From: Trinickia dabaoshanensis
GTDB lineage: Bacteria; Pseudomonadota; Gammaproteobacteria; Burkholderiales; Burkholderiaceae
Assembly: GCF_002879885.1 (NCBI RefSeq)
Contig: NZ_PNYA01000032.1
Span: 1-64,000, forward strand
Length of the DNA stretch: 64,000 nucleotides
Direction: 5' to 3'
The translations under genes were made by a program, and so were the position numbers. The notes under the pieces are model-generated. The model was not told where the DNA came from and made no database searches. It worked only from the letters and a program-made list of their open reading frames with translations. Within the stretch, counting starts at the first letter, position 1. Each line of letters opens with the position of its first letter. This document shows, piece by piece, positions 26,290-36,432 of this stretch.

Positions 26290-29094
26290 TTAGTTCTTCG
26301 GCCCAGTCGAGGGTAGCGGCGGCGGCACATCCTCGAGTGCGATATCGTCGATCGGCTCCGCTTCGATCGCCGGCATTTCGTTCGCCGGCAACGTGAACCA
26401 GAACGTTGCGCCGATCACCGCGCCAGCGCCGTCGAGGCGATTGTCGGCACCGATCTGCCCGCCGTGCGCCTCGACGATCGCTCGGCAAATAGCCAGCCCC
26501 AGCCCGATACCGGGTTTGGCCGATTCTTTCTCGCCGCGCGTGAATTTCTCGAACAGGCGCGACTCCATGCCCGGCGGCAGCCCCGGCCCGCGGTCCTGGA
26601 CTTCCACCTTGACGTAGCGTTGCGAATCGGCCTCGAGCGTCGATGCGGCGATCGTGATGGGCGACGCGGCCGGCGTGTACTTCGATGCGTTCTCGAGCAG
26701 GTTCGCGAAGAGCCGCTCCACGAGCACCGCATCGAGTTGAACGAGCGGCAGATCGGGCGGCACGCGCGCCTCGATCGTCCTGCCGGCCAGCATGCGGCGG
26801 CACGCCGACAACGCCGAGCCGACCACCTCTTCGATCGACGACCATTGCCGGTTCAGCCGCATGCTGCCTTCTTGCAGCCGCGCCATGTCGAGCAAGTTCG
26901 TGACGAGCCCCGTCATGCGCAGCGCCTCGTCGTGAATCGCTTCCGCCAGTTCGTGCTCGCGCGGACGCATCGCCTCGCCGCCCGGGGCCTCGGCGAGCAT
27001 CGATGCGAAGCCGACGATCGATGTGAGCGGCGTGCGCAAGTCATGGGAAATCGCCGAGAGCAACGAGTTACGCAACCGCTCCGACTCCATATTGACGAGC
27101 GCGTCTTGCGCGATCTCCACGTAATGCACGCGCTCGAGCGCGAGCGCGATCTGCGACGCGAAGGTATCGATCATGCGGCGCTGCTCGGGAATCTCGAGCT
27201 CCTCCATCCGCGGCGAGAAGATCGCGATGACGCCGCGCGTGCGCATCGGCGCCTTCAGCGGGAGATACAACGCGCGCGCCGCCGGCAACGTATCGGTGCC
27301 GTGCCCCGCGTTCTTTTGCTGATCGTAGACCCATTGCGCGATATCCAAATCGAGCGTCGATGGGTCGAGCGTCAGCGCCTCGTCCGGGTTCTCGATCTTT
27401 TGTTTCACCTTCTCGGCGCTGTCGGGCAATAAAATTGCGACGCGCGCCTGAAAAACCTCCGCCACGTGGCGCGTACCGATTTCGATGATCTGCCCTGTCG
27501 TCAACGCGGCGCCCAACTCGCGCGCCATCGCGAACATCGCGCCGGTGCGGCGTTCGCGCATCGTCGCAATGCGCGCTTGCCGGCGCAGACTCGCCGTCAA
27601 GTGACTGATCGTGAGCGAGGTCATCAGCATCACGCCGAACGTCAGCAGATACTGCGTATCGGACACCGTAAACGACATCTGCGGCGGCACGAAGAAGAAA
27701 TCGAACGCTCCCACCCCCAGGAACGAGAACATCACGCCCGGTCCGCGCCCGAGCCTCGCCGCCGTAAAAATCGTCCCAAGCAGATAGAGCATGACGAGAT
27801 TCGTGAGCGAAATATGTTCGACGAAAAAGCTTTCGACGAATGTAATCGCGGCGCAAATACCGAATGCGTAGGAGTACGAAACGAGCGTCGAGCGGCCACC
27901 GCCCGAACCGATGCCCGCAAAACGCGTCACCACCTCGCCGCGCTCGGCCGTTTCGCGCACGGTGCCCGAATTGACGAGCGTGACATCGATATCGCGCGCT
28001 GCGCGGATCAGCCGCTCGCCCGTCGAGCGCCGCATCCATCCGACCCATCCCGACGTGGGCGTCGCGCCCATGACGAGCTTGGATACATTGCGCATGCGCG
28101 CATAGGCGATCAGCGTTTGTGTAGCGTCCTGCCCTTGCAAGGTAACCGTTTCGGCGCCCAGCTCCGAAGCGAGCTTCAATGCATCGAGCGTGCGCTTGCG
28201 AATCGCGTCGGGCAACCGCTGCAGCTTCGGCGTTTCGACATAGACGGCAAGCCAATCGGCCTTCAGACTCGACGCGAGGCGCGCTGCCGCGCGCACGAGC
28301 GTCGCGCTTTCCGGCCCGGCCCCCACGCATACGATGATCCGTTCGCGCGCTTGCCAAATCCGTTCGATCGATTGATCGGCGCGGTACTCGCGCATTTGCG
28401 CATCGACGCGATCGGCCGTGCGCCGCAGCGCGAGTTCGCGCAGCGCGATCAGATTGCCTTTGCGAAAGAAATTGCGGACGGCGTTTTCCGCTTGATGCGG
28501 AAGATAGACCTTGCCCTCGCGCAGGCGATCGAGCAATTCCTCGGCGGGTAAATCGACGAGCGTGACCTCGTCGGCCAAATCGAACACGCGATCGGGCACG
28601 GTCTCCCATACCCGAATGCCCGTGATCTGCCCGACGATATCGTTCAAGCTCTCCAAGTGCTGGACGTTGACGGTGGTATAGACGTCGATTCCCGCATCGA
28701 GCAGCTCGTGCACGTCCTGCCAGCGTTTCAGGTGCCGCGAGCCTTGCACGTTCGAGTGCGCCAACTCGTCGACGAGTATCAACCCCGGCTTGCGCGCGAG
28801 GGCCGCGTCGAGATCGAACTCCGCGAGCTGGCGCCCGCGATATTCGATGCGCGCCGGCGGCAAGATCTCCAAGCCGTCGAGCAACGCGAGCGTTTCCTTG
28901 CGGCCGTGCGTCTCCACCAGGCCGACGACGACATCGACGCCCTCTTCCAGCCGGCGGCGCGCCGCCTGCAGCATGGCAAACGTCTTGCCGACGCCGGCCG
29001 ATGCTCCGAAGAACACCTTGAGCCGGCCACGGTGACGTTTTTCCTCCTCGCGCTGAAGCTTATCGAGCAGCGCGTCGGGATCGGGTCGTTCCAT
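26290..29094 (-). CDS. kdpD: Sensor histidine kinase KdpD
   Basis: A 934-aa membrane sensor kinase for potassium and turgor. In order it has the N-terminal KdpD domain with Walker A GASAGVGKT at residues 30-38 and LILVDELAHSNVQG, then a universal-stress-like domain (RIIVCVGAGPESATLVRAAA). Four membrane helices of the DUF4118 type follow, then a GAF-like segment, the HisKA box (SAISHDLRTPLTSIVGF) and the HATPase domain (NLLENASKY; DRGPGLPPGM; GIGLGLAICRAIVEAHGG). It is full length, 89 bases after kdpC and coupled to kdpE. Confidence 0.96.
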   Translation of the reverse strand: MERPDPDALLDKLQREEEKRHRGRLKVFFGASAGVGKTFAMLQAARRRLEEGVDVVVGLVETHGRKETLALLDGLEILPPARIEYRGRQLAEFDLDAALARKPGLILVDELAHSNVQGSRHLKRWQDVHELLDAGIDVYTTVNVQHLESLNDIVGQITGIRVWETVPDRVFDLADEVTLVDLPAEELLDRLREGKVYLPHQAENAVRNFFRKGNLIALRELALRRTADRVDAQMREYRADQSIERIWQARERIIVCVGAGPESATLVRAAARLASSLKADWLAVYVETPKLQRLPDAIRKRTLDALKLASELGAETVTLQGQDATQTLIAYARMRNVSKLVMGATPTSGWVGWMRRSTGERLIRAARDIDVTLVNSGTVRETAERGEVVTRFAGIGSGGGRSTLVSYSYAFGICAAITFVESFFVEHISLTNLVMLYLLGTIFTAARLGRGPGVMFSFLGVGAFDFFFVPPQMSFTVSDTQYLLTFGVMLMTSLTISHLTASLRRQARIATMRERRTGAMFAMARELGAALTTGQIIEIGTRHVAEVFQARVAILLPDSAEKVKQKIENPDEALTLDPSTLDLDIAQWVYDQQKNAGHGTDTLPAARALYLPLKAPMRTRGVIAIFSPRMEELEIPEQRRMIDTFASQIALALERVHYVEIAQDALVNMESERLRNSLLSAISHDLRTPLTSIVGFASMLAEAPGGEAMRPREHELAEAIHDEALRMTGLVTNLLDMARLQEGSMRLNRQWSSIEEVVGSALSACRRMLAGRTIEARVPPDLPLVQLDAVLVERLFANLLENASKYTPAASPITIAASTLEADSQRYVKVEVQDRGPGLPPGMESRLFEKFTRGEKESAKPGIGLGLAICRAIVEAHGGQIGADNRLDGAGAVIGATFWFTLPANEMPAIEAEPIDDIALEDVPPPLPSTGPKN

Positions 29095-29183
29095 AGAGCG
29101 TCTTCAGATCGTCATGACCGCAGGGCTTGAACCGGCATCGGCATCGGCGATAGCCACCGCCGCCCGCCGTTGCCACCATCTCG

Positions 29184-29765
29184 TCAGTGTAGCGGTTTCA
29201 GTTGATCGAGCGCGAGATTGAGCTTGAGCACATTCACGCGCGCCTCGCCCAGCACGCCGAGTTGCCGCCCCGACGTATTGCGTGCGATCAGCGCCTCGAC
29301 TTGGCTAGCCGCCAAACCGCGCGCCTTGGCCACGCGCGCCGCTTGATACTCGGCGGCAGCCGGCGAGATCTCGGGATCGAGACCGCTGGCCGAGGACGTC
29401 ACGAGATCGACTGGCACCGGCAACGTATTCGACGGATCGGCGTCATGCAAGGCACTCAATCGCCCTTTCACTTCATCGGCGAGCGCGGGGTTCGTCGGCC
29501 CGAGATTCGAGCCGCCGGAGCTTTGCGCGTTGTACGGATTGGGCGAGGTAGCGGACAGACGGCCCCAGAAGTAACCGGGGGCGTCGAATTGCTGCCCGAT
29601 CAGCTCGGAGCCGACCGCCTTGCCGTCTTTCTCGATCAAGCTGCCGTTCGCTTGGTGCGGAAAGACGGCCTGCCCGATCGCCGTGACGACGACCGGATAG
29701 ACGATGCCCGTGACCACCGTCAACGCGGCAAACAACACCAGCACGGGTCTCAGCATATTTTTCAT
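29184..29765 (-). CDS. kdpC: Potassium-transporting ATPase subunit KdpC
   Basis: A 193-aa single-span subunit of the Kdp pump that supports nucleotide binding by KdpB. The N-terminal helix ([20 protein letters not shown]) is followed by a periplasmic domain with [15 protein letters not shown], the family's [11 protein letters not shown] and [17 protein letters not shown]. The ATG at 29765 is chosen; a TTG five codons upstream is unlikely. Confidence 0.95.
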   Translation of the reverse strand: MKNMLRPVLVLFAALTVVTGIVYPVVVTAIGQAVFPHQANGSLIEKDGKAVGSELIGQQFDAPGYFWGRLSATSPNPYNAQSSGGSNLGPTNPALADEVKGRLSALHDADPSNTLPVPVDLVTSSASGLDPEISPAAAEYQAARVAKARGLAASQVEALIARNTSGRQLGVLGEARVNVLKLNLALDQLKPLH

Positions 29766-29859
29766 GATCAATCGATGCAAACAAAGGGTGTTCTGAATGG
29801 GCCCGCCCGAGCAGTACGACTTTCGAGCCGGGCCCGTGATACTTACCGAGGGCCTCGCC

Positions 29860-31989
29860 TTACGCCCAGCCCATCGCCGTGATCAGCAGGTCGATCAGTT
29901 TGATGAAAGGGAACGGCAGCAAGAGGCCGCCGAGCCCGTAGATCAGCAGGTTGCGGCGCAAGAGCGACGCCGCGCCGAGCGCGCGGTACTTCACCCCTTT
30001 CAGCGCGAGCGGGATCAAGAAGACGATGATCAACGCGTTGAAAATCACCGCCGACATGATCGCCGACGCCGGCGAGCTCAAGTGCATGACGTCGAGCACG
30101 CGCAATTGCGGGTACGTCGTCGCGAAAGCGGCCGGGATGATGGCGAAGTACTTGGCCACGTCGTTGGCGATCGAGAACGTCGTCAGCGAGCCGCGTGTCA
30201 TCAGCATCTGCTTGCCGATTTCCACGATCTCGATCAGCTTCGTCGGATTTGAATCGAGGTCGACCATGTTGCCCGCCTCTTTCGCCGCCTGCGTGCCCGT
30301 GTTCATGGCAACGGCCACGTCCGCTTGCGCAAGGGCCGGGGCGTCGTTCGTCCCGTCTCCCGTCATCGCGACCAACCGTCCTTCGGACTGATGCGAGCGG
30401 ATCATCTTCAGCTTCGCCTCGGGCGTCGCTTCCGCAAGGAAGTCGTCCACCCCGGCTTCGGCGGCGATCGCGGCGGCCGTCAAGCGGTTGTCGCCCGTGA
30501 TCATCACCGTCTTGATGCCCATCTTGCGGAGCTCGGCGAAGCGCTCTTTGATTCCGCCCTTGACGATGTCCTTCAGCTCGATCACGCCGAGGATACGCGC
30601 CGCGCCGTTCAGCTTTTCGGCCACGACGAGCGGCGTGCTGCCGCGGCGGGCGACATCGTCCACGGCCTTCATCACCTCTTGCGGATAACGGCCGCCGTTT
30701 TCTTCGACGTAGCGCTTCACGGCATCGGACGCGCCTTTACGAATCTCGCGGTTGGGCAGATCGACGCCGCTCATACGCGTTTGCGCGGTAAAGCCGAGAA
30801 AGACCGCTTGCAATGCGTGCATGTCGCGTTCGCGGATGTTGAAGCGCTGCTTCGCGAGCACGACGATGCTGCGGCCCTCGGGCGTTTCGTCGGCCAGCGA
30901 GGACAACTGGGCCGCATCGGCCAGCGCCTCCTCGGCTACGCCGGGGGCCGGGATGAACGACGAAGCTTGACGATTGCCGAGCGTGATCGTGCCGGTTTTG
31001 TCGAGCAACAGCACATCGACGTCGCCCGCCGCTTCCACCGCGCGGCCCGACGTGGCTATGACGTTCGCCTGCATCATCCGGCTCATGCCGGCGACGCCGA
31101 TAGCCGACAGCAGGCCGCCGATCGTCGTCGGAATCAAGCACACGAGCAGCGCGACGAGCGCGGTGATCGTCACCACATGGCCCGCATGAGCGGCCGTCAC
31201 CGAAAAGATCGAGAACGGCAGCAGCGTGGCGGTCGCGAACAGCAGCACGAGCGTAAGCGCCACGAGCAAGATCGTCAACGCGATCTCGTTCGGCGTCTTT
31301 TGCCGCTTGGCACCTTCGACCATCGCGATCATTCGATCGAGAAAAGCCTCGCCGGGGTTGACGCTCACGCGCACGACGATCCAATCGGAAAGCACACGCG
31401 TGCCGCCCGTCACCGACGAGAAATCGCCGCCCGACTCGCGGATCACCGGCGCCGATTCGCCCGTGATCGCCGATTCATCGACGGAGGCAACGCCTTCGAT
31501 CACTTCGCCGTCGGCGGGAATCGTATCGCCCGCCTCGACGAGCACGACGTCGCCCTTGCGCAGATCCGTGGACGTGACGAGCAGCACCGGCGCCTTCGGA
31601 TGCGGCTCGTTCAGCTTTTTCGCCATCACGTTGCTCTTGGCGCTTCTGAGCGACGCGGCCTGCGCCTTCGAGCGCCCTTCCGCCAAGGCTTCGGCAAAGT
31701 TCGCGAACAGCACCGTAAACCACAGCCACAGCGCAATCGCGAGAATGAACCCGGCCGGCGCCTCGGCTTGGCCCGCGAGCGCGGCGATCCACAGGATCGT
31801 CGTCAAAATGCTGCCGACATAGACGCAAAACATCACGGGGTTGCGCAACTGGGTGCGCGGCCCGAGCTTCTTGAACGCGTCGACGATCGCCGGTTTCACG
31901 AGAGACGGGTCGAGCATCGAGCGCACAGCGGTACGTGCCTGCCCGAGATTATCGGGACGATGGACAGGCGGTTGAGTCACAGTAGTCAT
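29860..31989 (-). CDS. kdpB: Potassium-transporting P-type ATPase subunit KdpB
   Basis: The 709-aa catalytic subunit of KdpFABC, a P-type ATPase of the inner membrane. The phosphorylated Asp is Asp330 in [28 protein letters not shown] is the actuator loop, and [14 protein letters not shown] and [19 protein letters not shown] are the P-domain motifs. It is slightly longer at the N-terminus than enteric KdpB. It lies between kdpA and kdpC as usual. Confidence 0.97.
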   Translation of the reverse strand: MTTVTQPPVHRPDNLGQARTAVRSMLDPSLVKPAIVDAFKKLGPRTQLRNPVMFCVYVGSILTTILWIAALAGQAEAPAGFILAIALWLWFTVLFANFAEALAEGRSKAQAASLRSAKSNVMAKKLNEPHPKAPVLLVTSTDLRKGDVVLVEAGDTIPADGEVIEGVASVDESAITGESAPVIRESGGDFSSVTGGTRVLSDWIVVRVSVNPGEAFLDRMIAMVEGAKRQKTPNEIALTILLVALTLVLLFATATLLPFSIFSVTAAHAGHVVTITALVALLVCLIPTTIGGLLSAIGVAGMSRMMQANVIATSGRAVEAAGDVDVLLLDKTGTITLGNRQASSFIPAPGVAEEALADAAQLSSLADETPEGRSIVVLAKQRFNIRERDMHALQAVFLGFTAQTRMSGVDLPNREIRKGASDAVKRYVEENGGRYPQEVMKAVDDVARRGSTPLVVAEKLNGAARILGVIELKDIVKGGIKERFAELRKMGIKTVMITGDNRLTAAAIAAEAGVDDFLAEATPEAKLKMIRSHQSEGRLVAMTGDGTNDAPALAQADVAVAMNTGTQAAKEAGNMVDLDSNPTKLIEIVEIGKQMLMTRGSLTTFSIANDVAKYFAIIPAAFATTYPQLRVLDVMHLSSPASAIMSAVIFNALIIVFLIPLALKGVKYRALGAASLLRRNLLIYGLGGLLLPFPFIKLIDLLITAMGWA

Positions 31990-32002
31990 GCTTTCCTCGA
32001 AA

Positions 32003-33811
32003 TCAATGACCCGAGATCATCGTGAGATGTTCGGCAACGGGGCCGAGCGCCAAGGCGGGCACATAAGTGAGCGCGCCGACCAGCACGAGCGTGCCGAGCA
32101 ACAGCACGACGAACAGCGGACCGTGCGTCGGCAGCGTGCCGGACGTTGCTGCGATGCGCTTCTTGTTCGCGAGCGAACCGGCGATGGCGAGCACCGCCAC
32201 GATCGTGCCGAAGCGGCCGAACCACATGGCGATCGCGGTCAGCACGTTATAGAAAGGCGTGCTCACGGTGAGACCCGCGAACGCGCTTCCGTTGTTGTTG
32301 GCGGCCGAGCTGAACGCATAGAGGATTTCGGAGAAACCATGCGCTCCGGGGTTCGAGATGCCGGCCGTACCGAGCGGCGAAAGCACCGCGATCGACGTAC
32401 CGACGAGCACCAGCAACGGCGTCAGCAAAATCGCGATCGACACCATCTTCATCTCGTAGGCTTCGATCTTCTTGCCGACGTATTCGGGCGTGCGGCCGAT
32501 CATGAGGCCCGCCACGAACACGGCCAGGAGCGCGAACACGAGCATGCCGTACAAGCCCGAGCCGACGCCGCCGAAGATCACTTCGCCGAGTTGAATGAGC
32601 AGCAACGGCGTGAACCCGCCCATGGGCGTGAGCGAATCGTGCATCGCGTCCACGGCGCCGCACGATGCGGCCGTCGTCGCCACCGTGAAGAGGCCCGTCT
32701 GCGCAATACCGAAGCGCACTTCCTTGCCTTCGGTGTTGCCGCCCGGCTGCATCGCCGTCGTGCTTTGATCGACGTGCAGCGACGTGAACAGCGGATTGCC
32801 GCTTTGCTCGGCGGATATCTCGCCCCAGCATGCGACGGCGAATGCGATCGTCATGGCCGCGAGCACGGCATAGCCTTGGCGGCGATCGCCGACCATCCGT
32901 CCGAACACGACGCATAGGCCGGCCGGAATAACGAGGATCGAGAGGATCTGCACGAAGTTCGACAACGGTGTCGGGTTCTCGTACGGGTGCGCAGAGTTCG
33001 CATTGAAGAAGCCGCCGCCGTTCGTGCCGAGCATCTTGATCGCTTCTTGCGAGGCCACGGGGCCCATCGCGATCGTCTGTTTGTCGGCCTTGACGTCCTG
33101 CGTGACTGGGTTGCCCTTGGCATCCTTCACCGGGTTGCCCTGCGCGTCCGTCTTGGGCGCCTGGTACGCGGTGACTTGCAGCGTGGGCACGTCTTGATAC
33201 GACTTGAAGTTTTGAATCACGCCTTGGCTGATGAAAACCAGCGCAATGACCGTCGCCAGCGGCGCGAGGATATAGAGCGTAATGCGCGTCAAGTCGACCC
33301 AGAAGTTGCCGATCGTTTGCATCGTGTGACGCGCGAAGCCGCGAATCAATGCGATGACGACGGCGATCCCGGTTGCCGCGGACAGGAAGTTTTGCACGGT
33401 AAGGCCGGCCATCTGCGACAGATAGCTCACGGTCGCCTCGGGCGTGTAATCCTGCCAGTTCGTGTTCGTCACGAAGCTGACGGCCGTATTGAACGCCCCG
33501 TCGGGCGTCATCGGCCCGAAGGCCTGCGGATTGGCGGGCAGCCATTGTTGAAGACGCAAGAAGCCGTAGACGGCCAATACGCCGAGTGCATTGAACAGCA
33601 GCACGGCCAGCGCATAGTGCTTCCACGACATCTCGGCGTTTTCGTCGACACCGGCGATCTTATAAAGCAGCACCTCGAGCGGACGTCCGATCTTGCGCAC
33701 GACGACCGACGTTCCGTCGAGCACGGCGCTCATATAACGGCCGACCGGAAAGGCCAGCGCGATCAATACGACGATATAGAGAGCGGTTTGAAGAAAGTTG
33801 TTGGCGTTCAT
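32003..33811 (-). CDS. kdpA: Potassium-transporting ATPase subunit KdpA
   Basis: The 602-aa channel-like subunit that selects potassium, related to Trk/Ktr channels. Selectivity-filter-type repeats are visible, including [44 protein letters not shown] and [13 protein letters not shown] use the ATG at 33811, which overlaps the kdpF stop; the frame extends upstream only as a shadow. Length is close to that of the family. Confidence 0.96.
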   Translation of the reverse strand: MNANNFLQTALYIVVLIALAFPVGRYMSAVLDGTSVVVRKIGRPLEVLLYKIAGVDENAEMSWKHYALAVLLFNALGVLAVYGFLRLQQWLPANPQAFGPMTPDGAFNTAVSFVTNTNWQDYTPEATVSYLSQMAGLTVQNFLSAATGIAVVIALIRGFARHTMQTIGNFWVDLTRITLYILAPLATVIALVFISQGVIQNFKSYQDVPTLQVTAYQAPKTDAQGNPVKDAKGNPVTQDVKADKQTIAMGPVASQEAIKMLGTNGGGFFNANSAHPYENPTPLSNFVQILSILVIPAGLCVVFGRMVGDRRQGYAVLAAMTIAFAVACWGEISAEQSGNPLFTSLHVDQSTTAMQPGGNTEGKEVRFGIAQTGLFTVATTAASCGAVDAMHDSLTPMGGFTPLLLIQLGEVIFGGVGSGLYGMLVFALLAVFVAGLMIGRTPEYVGKKIEAYEMKMVSIAILLTPLLVLVGTSIAVLSPLGTAGISNPGAHGFSEILYAFSSAANNNGSAFAGLTVSTPFYNVLTAIAMWFGRFGTIVAVLAIAGSLANKKRIAATSGTLPTHGPLFVVLLLGTLVLVGALTYVPALALGPVAEHLTMISGH

Positions 33812-33903
33812 TCGAGATCCTCCGCGCGCAAGAGCGCGTAGACGAGATACGCCAGCAATAGCAGCGTCGAAGCCCCTGCGAGCCACATCATCCAAGCAAT
33901 CAC
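33808..33903 (-). CDS. kdpF: Potassium-transporting ATPase subunit KdpF
   Basis: A 31-aa single-helix protein read directly from the minus strand: a GTG start, then [19 protein letters not shown] and the ending [11 protein letters not shown]. The [10 protein letters not shown]-type ending is the KdpF signature; here it is [10 protein letters not shown]. KdpF stabilises the KdpFABC complex in the membrane. The start overlaps the upstream mini-gene stop (GTGA) and the stop overlaps kdpA (ATGA), so all three are translationally coupled. Confidence 0.92.
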   Translation of the reverse strand: MIAWMMWLAGASTLLLLAYLVYALLRAEDLE

Positions 33904-34007
33904 GGCCGGCCTCCCGGTCCGCGGTTGCGAAGCTTGTCGCAACCGACGGTCAGCGCCACGCATAGCCCCAAGAAAATGGCTATGCCGACGAGGTAGATAA
34001 AGTCCAT
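33900..34007 (-). CDS. 35-aa membrane mini-protein, first gene of the kdp operon
   Basis: A 35-aa reading frame with an ATG preceded by GGGAG. It starts [20 protein letters not shown] and ends [15 protein letters not shown]: one membrane helix, then a basic cytoplasmic-type tail. Its stop overlaps the kdpF start by four bases. I recall that small membrane ORFs of this sort occur ahead of kdpF in other proteobacteria, but no function is known to me. Context suggests an accessory to the Kdp pump. Confidence 0.72.
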   Translation of the reverse strand: MDFIYLVGIAIFLGLCVALTVGCDKLRNRGPGGRP

Positions 34008-34091
34008 TGTTGTGTTCTCCCGTAGCGGATCAGGACAGCGTGAAGCGTAGACGAGATCGAGTAAACGCCACGATAAGAGTGAGAGGACGCG

Positions 34092-34108
34092 CGTAAAAAT
34101 CGTGTAAA
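34092..34108 (-). promoter_or_regulatory. Candidate KdpE-binding direct repeat
   Basis: On the minus strand TTTAC occurs twice with an 11-base period (34108-34104 and 34097-34093), with a third copy at 34065-34061. OmpR-type regulators bind such direct repeats, and the position about 85 bases ahead of the first kdp gene fits an activator site. Confidence 0.4.
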
Positions 34109-34221
34109 CGGTCCATGGTTTCCGTCTGCGAGGACACGGATCGTGGCAGCCATAACTCGGATTGGTCCGAGAATTTCGCCGACTAGCAAAACGACCGCGT
34201 CAAGCGGCTAGCCTCTGCCTC

Positions 34222-34256
34222 GCGTTCAAGCCCGCGCTGCCTGCGGGCTCGAACGC
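34222..34256 (+). terminator. Strong hairpin upstream of the orphan exported protein gene
   Basis: GCGTTCaAGCCCGC and GCGGGCTcGAACGC form a 14-bp stem with a single mismatch and a 7-base loop. It ends 25 bases before the start codon of the next gene, with CACTCTTATT after it. It may be a terminator for incoming transcription or a leader attenuator. Confidence 0.45.
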
Positions 34257-34281
34257 CTCACTCTTATTCAACGAGGCATAG

Positions 34282-36351
34282 ATGTTCAGTTGCTCCCCAG
34301 GCACGCTACGGCGTGCGTTATTGATTTGCGTATCCCTGGCTTTCTCGGTCGATGCCGTGGCCGAGTCCGGCCACTACCGCGCGAGAGAAGAATTGCTTTC
34401 GACGGGCGTCCGAATTGCCCAGCGAGTCGATGCCGTTGCCTTCGCCGGTTTCCAAGGTGCCCCTACCAACTCGCCGGACACCGACGTTCCGGCTGTCGGC
34501 GGCGATCACATGCGTTCGATCCGCGCCCTCGTGCCGAACGAGCGGAATAGCACGTTCGCGATCGCGTTACCGAACGGATCGGCATATCTCACGCTCGACC
34601 TGTTCAACCATGCGTTGCTCATCGGCTACGGCGGACCTTCGGTCACGCAGTCGGCAACACCGTTTTGGGGAACCGATAAGAAATCCATACGGCTCCCAAG
34701 CGACGATCCGCGCTGGTCGCAGGTCGTGAATACCGGCGATCGCATTTCGTCCAAGGCGACGCACGTGCTCGTCACGCTGTATGTCGTCCCCCGGCTCGAC
34801 GATAGAGCGAAAACCGGTAGTACGGCCAATCTGACGCTGACCGTCAGCGAGGCGACGGTGCAGGGCATGCATGTGGTCAGCGGCCGCTCCCTGGCCGACA
34901 GCGTGATGCTTTCCGTGAGCGACGCCGATTGGGCAGGCTGGCGCGAACAGCCGCTTCGCGCGGGCACGATCGCCGCTACCGACGCGGCCTTCGCATTACC
35001 GGCGGCGTTCCCCCATCGCTTGCCATTCTTGGAGCAGCGCACTGTCGATCTAAGCGGCGATTCGGGCGGGCGCCGGCGCGACAAGCGCTGCATGATGAAT
35101 GTCGCCTACGAAATGAGCAATTTGCTGTTCCCCGCGCTCTTGGAGGTGTACTTCGGCCGATCGGATCTGTGCACGCTCGATCCGCATCCGAACCAAGACA
35201 TCGCCGCGCCGCTTCCGCTCGTTGAAGTGGCCAATCGCGAGGACGTCCCACGCCTGCCCGATTCGGCCGTATTCGAGGCGACCGCGCAGGAGCCGGACGA
35301 ACTAGGCGCCGTGGAAGCATTCGATGCGGCGATGAATATCGAGTTTTGCAATTCCAATCATCCGCAGGCCGCCGGCGAGGACGCGTGTACGGATGCGGAC
35401 CGGCGAGCGGCCGCCGCGCTCGGCGATCTCACCCCCACGCAAATCGACGAATTCTTGGCGCAAATCGAACGTATGTACGATGCCGACCGAGCCGGGCCGG
35501 CCACGCTGCGAACGGGCAACGACGAATTGGACCGATGGCTGAACGCCGATCTGGTGCGCGCCGAAAATGCGTTGAACGCCGCGCAAGCAGTCGTCCACGT
35601 GTCGGATGCAAGAGAAGAACCCGAAGAGCCGGTGAAGAAGAAGAAAAAGAAAAACAACAAGAAACAAAAATTGGTGAAGGCGAGCTGCACCGAAAACGAT
35701 AAAGCGCATGACGCTCCGGGAGACCGCGCCCGCAAGTGCGTCAAGGCTGCGAAAGCATTGCTGCGCGAGAGGAGCGACACGGTAGCGATTACGCCTCAGG
35801 TGGCGAGCCGCGACTCCTACAGTTTGCGCGGCACGGACCAATTCAACCGCTTCGTCAGGGAGTTCAGAAACTCCGGTAGAGGCATGCCGCGCGGCATCTC
35901 CGAAGATCAGTTCGCGACATTCACCGCTGCGATCGGCAGAGACACGGCATCCACGGGCGATAACCTCGGCTTCGTGTTCATCAACGATCCGGTGCTGCGC
36001 GGCGGGGCATCGCGCTTTCCGTATGGTGTCGAGCATATCTGGTCTCCCGGGGGCGGAGGTAATGAGAATGCGGGCCACCGGCAGGATTGGGAGAAGCTGA
36101 AAGGACTTCCCGTGGAAAATCGAGAATTGTTGATACAGGTGATCATGGCCGCGCTGACGGATCGAAATGCCCGCTTCACGCAAACTCGATCGCACAATGG
36201 CAACGTCGTGCGAACGTTCCAATACTTCGTCTTCATGCGGGGCAATGTGCCGTACGCGGTCAGGAATGTGCGAATCGTCCTGGCTCAAAACGGCATGGTG
36301 GTGACCGCCTTTCCGCTTCGCGGCGCCAGCGCCGAACCGCTAGCGATGTAA
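34282..36351 (+). CDS. Exported protein of unknown function with toxin-like C-terminal domain
   Basis: A 689-aa protein I cannot assign to a named family. A signal peptide (residues 1-27, AVA|ES) implies export. Residues 30-330 look beta-rich with no motif I know. A lysine-rich linker (Lys452-463, KKKKKKNNKKQK) separates the C-terminal part. Residues 580-680 hold VEHIWSPGG, DWEKLKGLP, a helical block and a final strand pair NVRIVLAQNG/MVVTAFP. That ending resembles the end of barnase/EndoU/ColicinE5/RelE-like nuclease toxins. If so, the candidate catalytic residues would include His585 and Thr675. GAGG precedes the ATG. No immunity gene is adjacent. The export signal is well supported; the nuclease idea is inference. 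Confidence 0.75.
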   Translation: MFSCSPGTLRRALLICVSLAFSVDAVAESGHYRAREELLSTGVRIAQRVDAVAFAGFQGAPTNSPDTDVPAVGGDHMRSIRALVPNERNSTFAIALPNGSAYLTLDLFNHALLIGYGGPSVTQSATPFWGTDKKSIRLPSDDPRWSQVVNTGDRISSKATHVLVTLYVVPRLDDRAKTGSTANLTLTVSEATVQGMHVVSGRSLADSVMLSVSDADWAGWREQPLRAGTIAATDAAFALPAAFPHRLPFLEQRTVDLSGDSGGRRRDKRCMMNVAYEMSNLLFPALLEVYFGRSDLCTLDPHPNQDIAAPLPLVEVANREDVPRLPDSAVFEATAQEPDELGAVEAFDAAMNIEFCNSNHPQAAGEDACTDADRRAAAALGDLTPTQIDEFLAQIERMYDADRAGPATLRTGNDELDRWLNADLVRAENALNAAQAVVHVSDAREEPEEPVKKKKKKNNKKQKLVKASCTENDKAHDAPGDRARKCVKAAKALLRERSDTVAITPQVASRDSYSLRGTDQFNRFVREFRNSGRGMPRGISEDQFATFTAAIGRDTASTGDNLGFVFINDPVLRGGASRFPYGVEHIWSPGGGGNENAGHRQDWEKLKGLPVENRELLIQVIMAALTDRNARFTQTRSHNGNVVRTFQYFVFMRGNVPYAVRNVRIVLAQNGMVVTAFPLRGASAEPLAM

Positions 36352-36432
36352 GGCCACGCTCGGGCGGAGGTGCAGCGCTTGGCGCCCGCGTCCCCGCTCC
36401 CTGCGCGTTCCTTGTCCGGCCCCGCTCCACTG

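Noticed and set aside
33980-34189. 69-codon minus-strand frame over the kdp leader
   Set aside because: It overlaps the better supported 35-aa membrane ORF in another frame, covers the putative promoter and shows no protein-like features.
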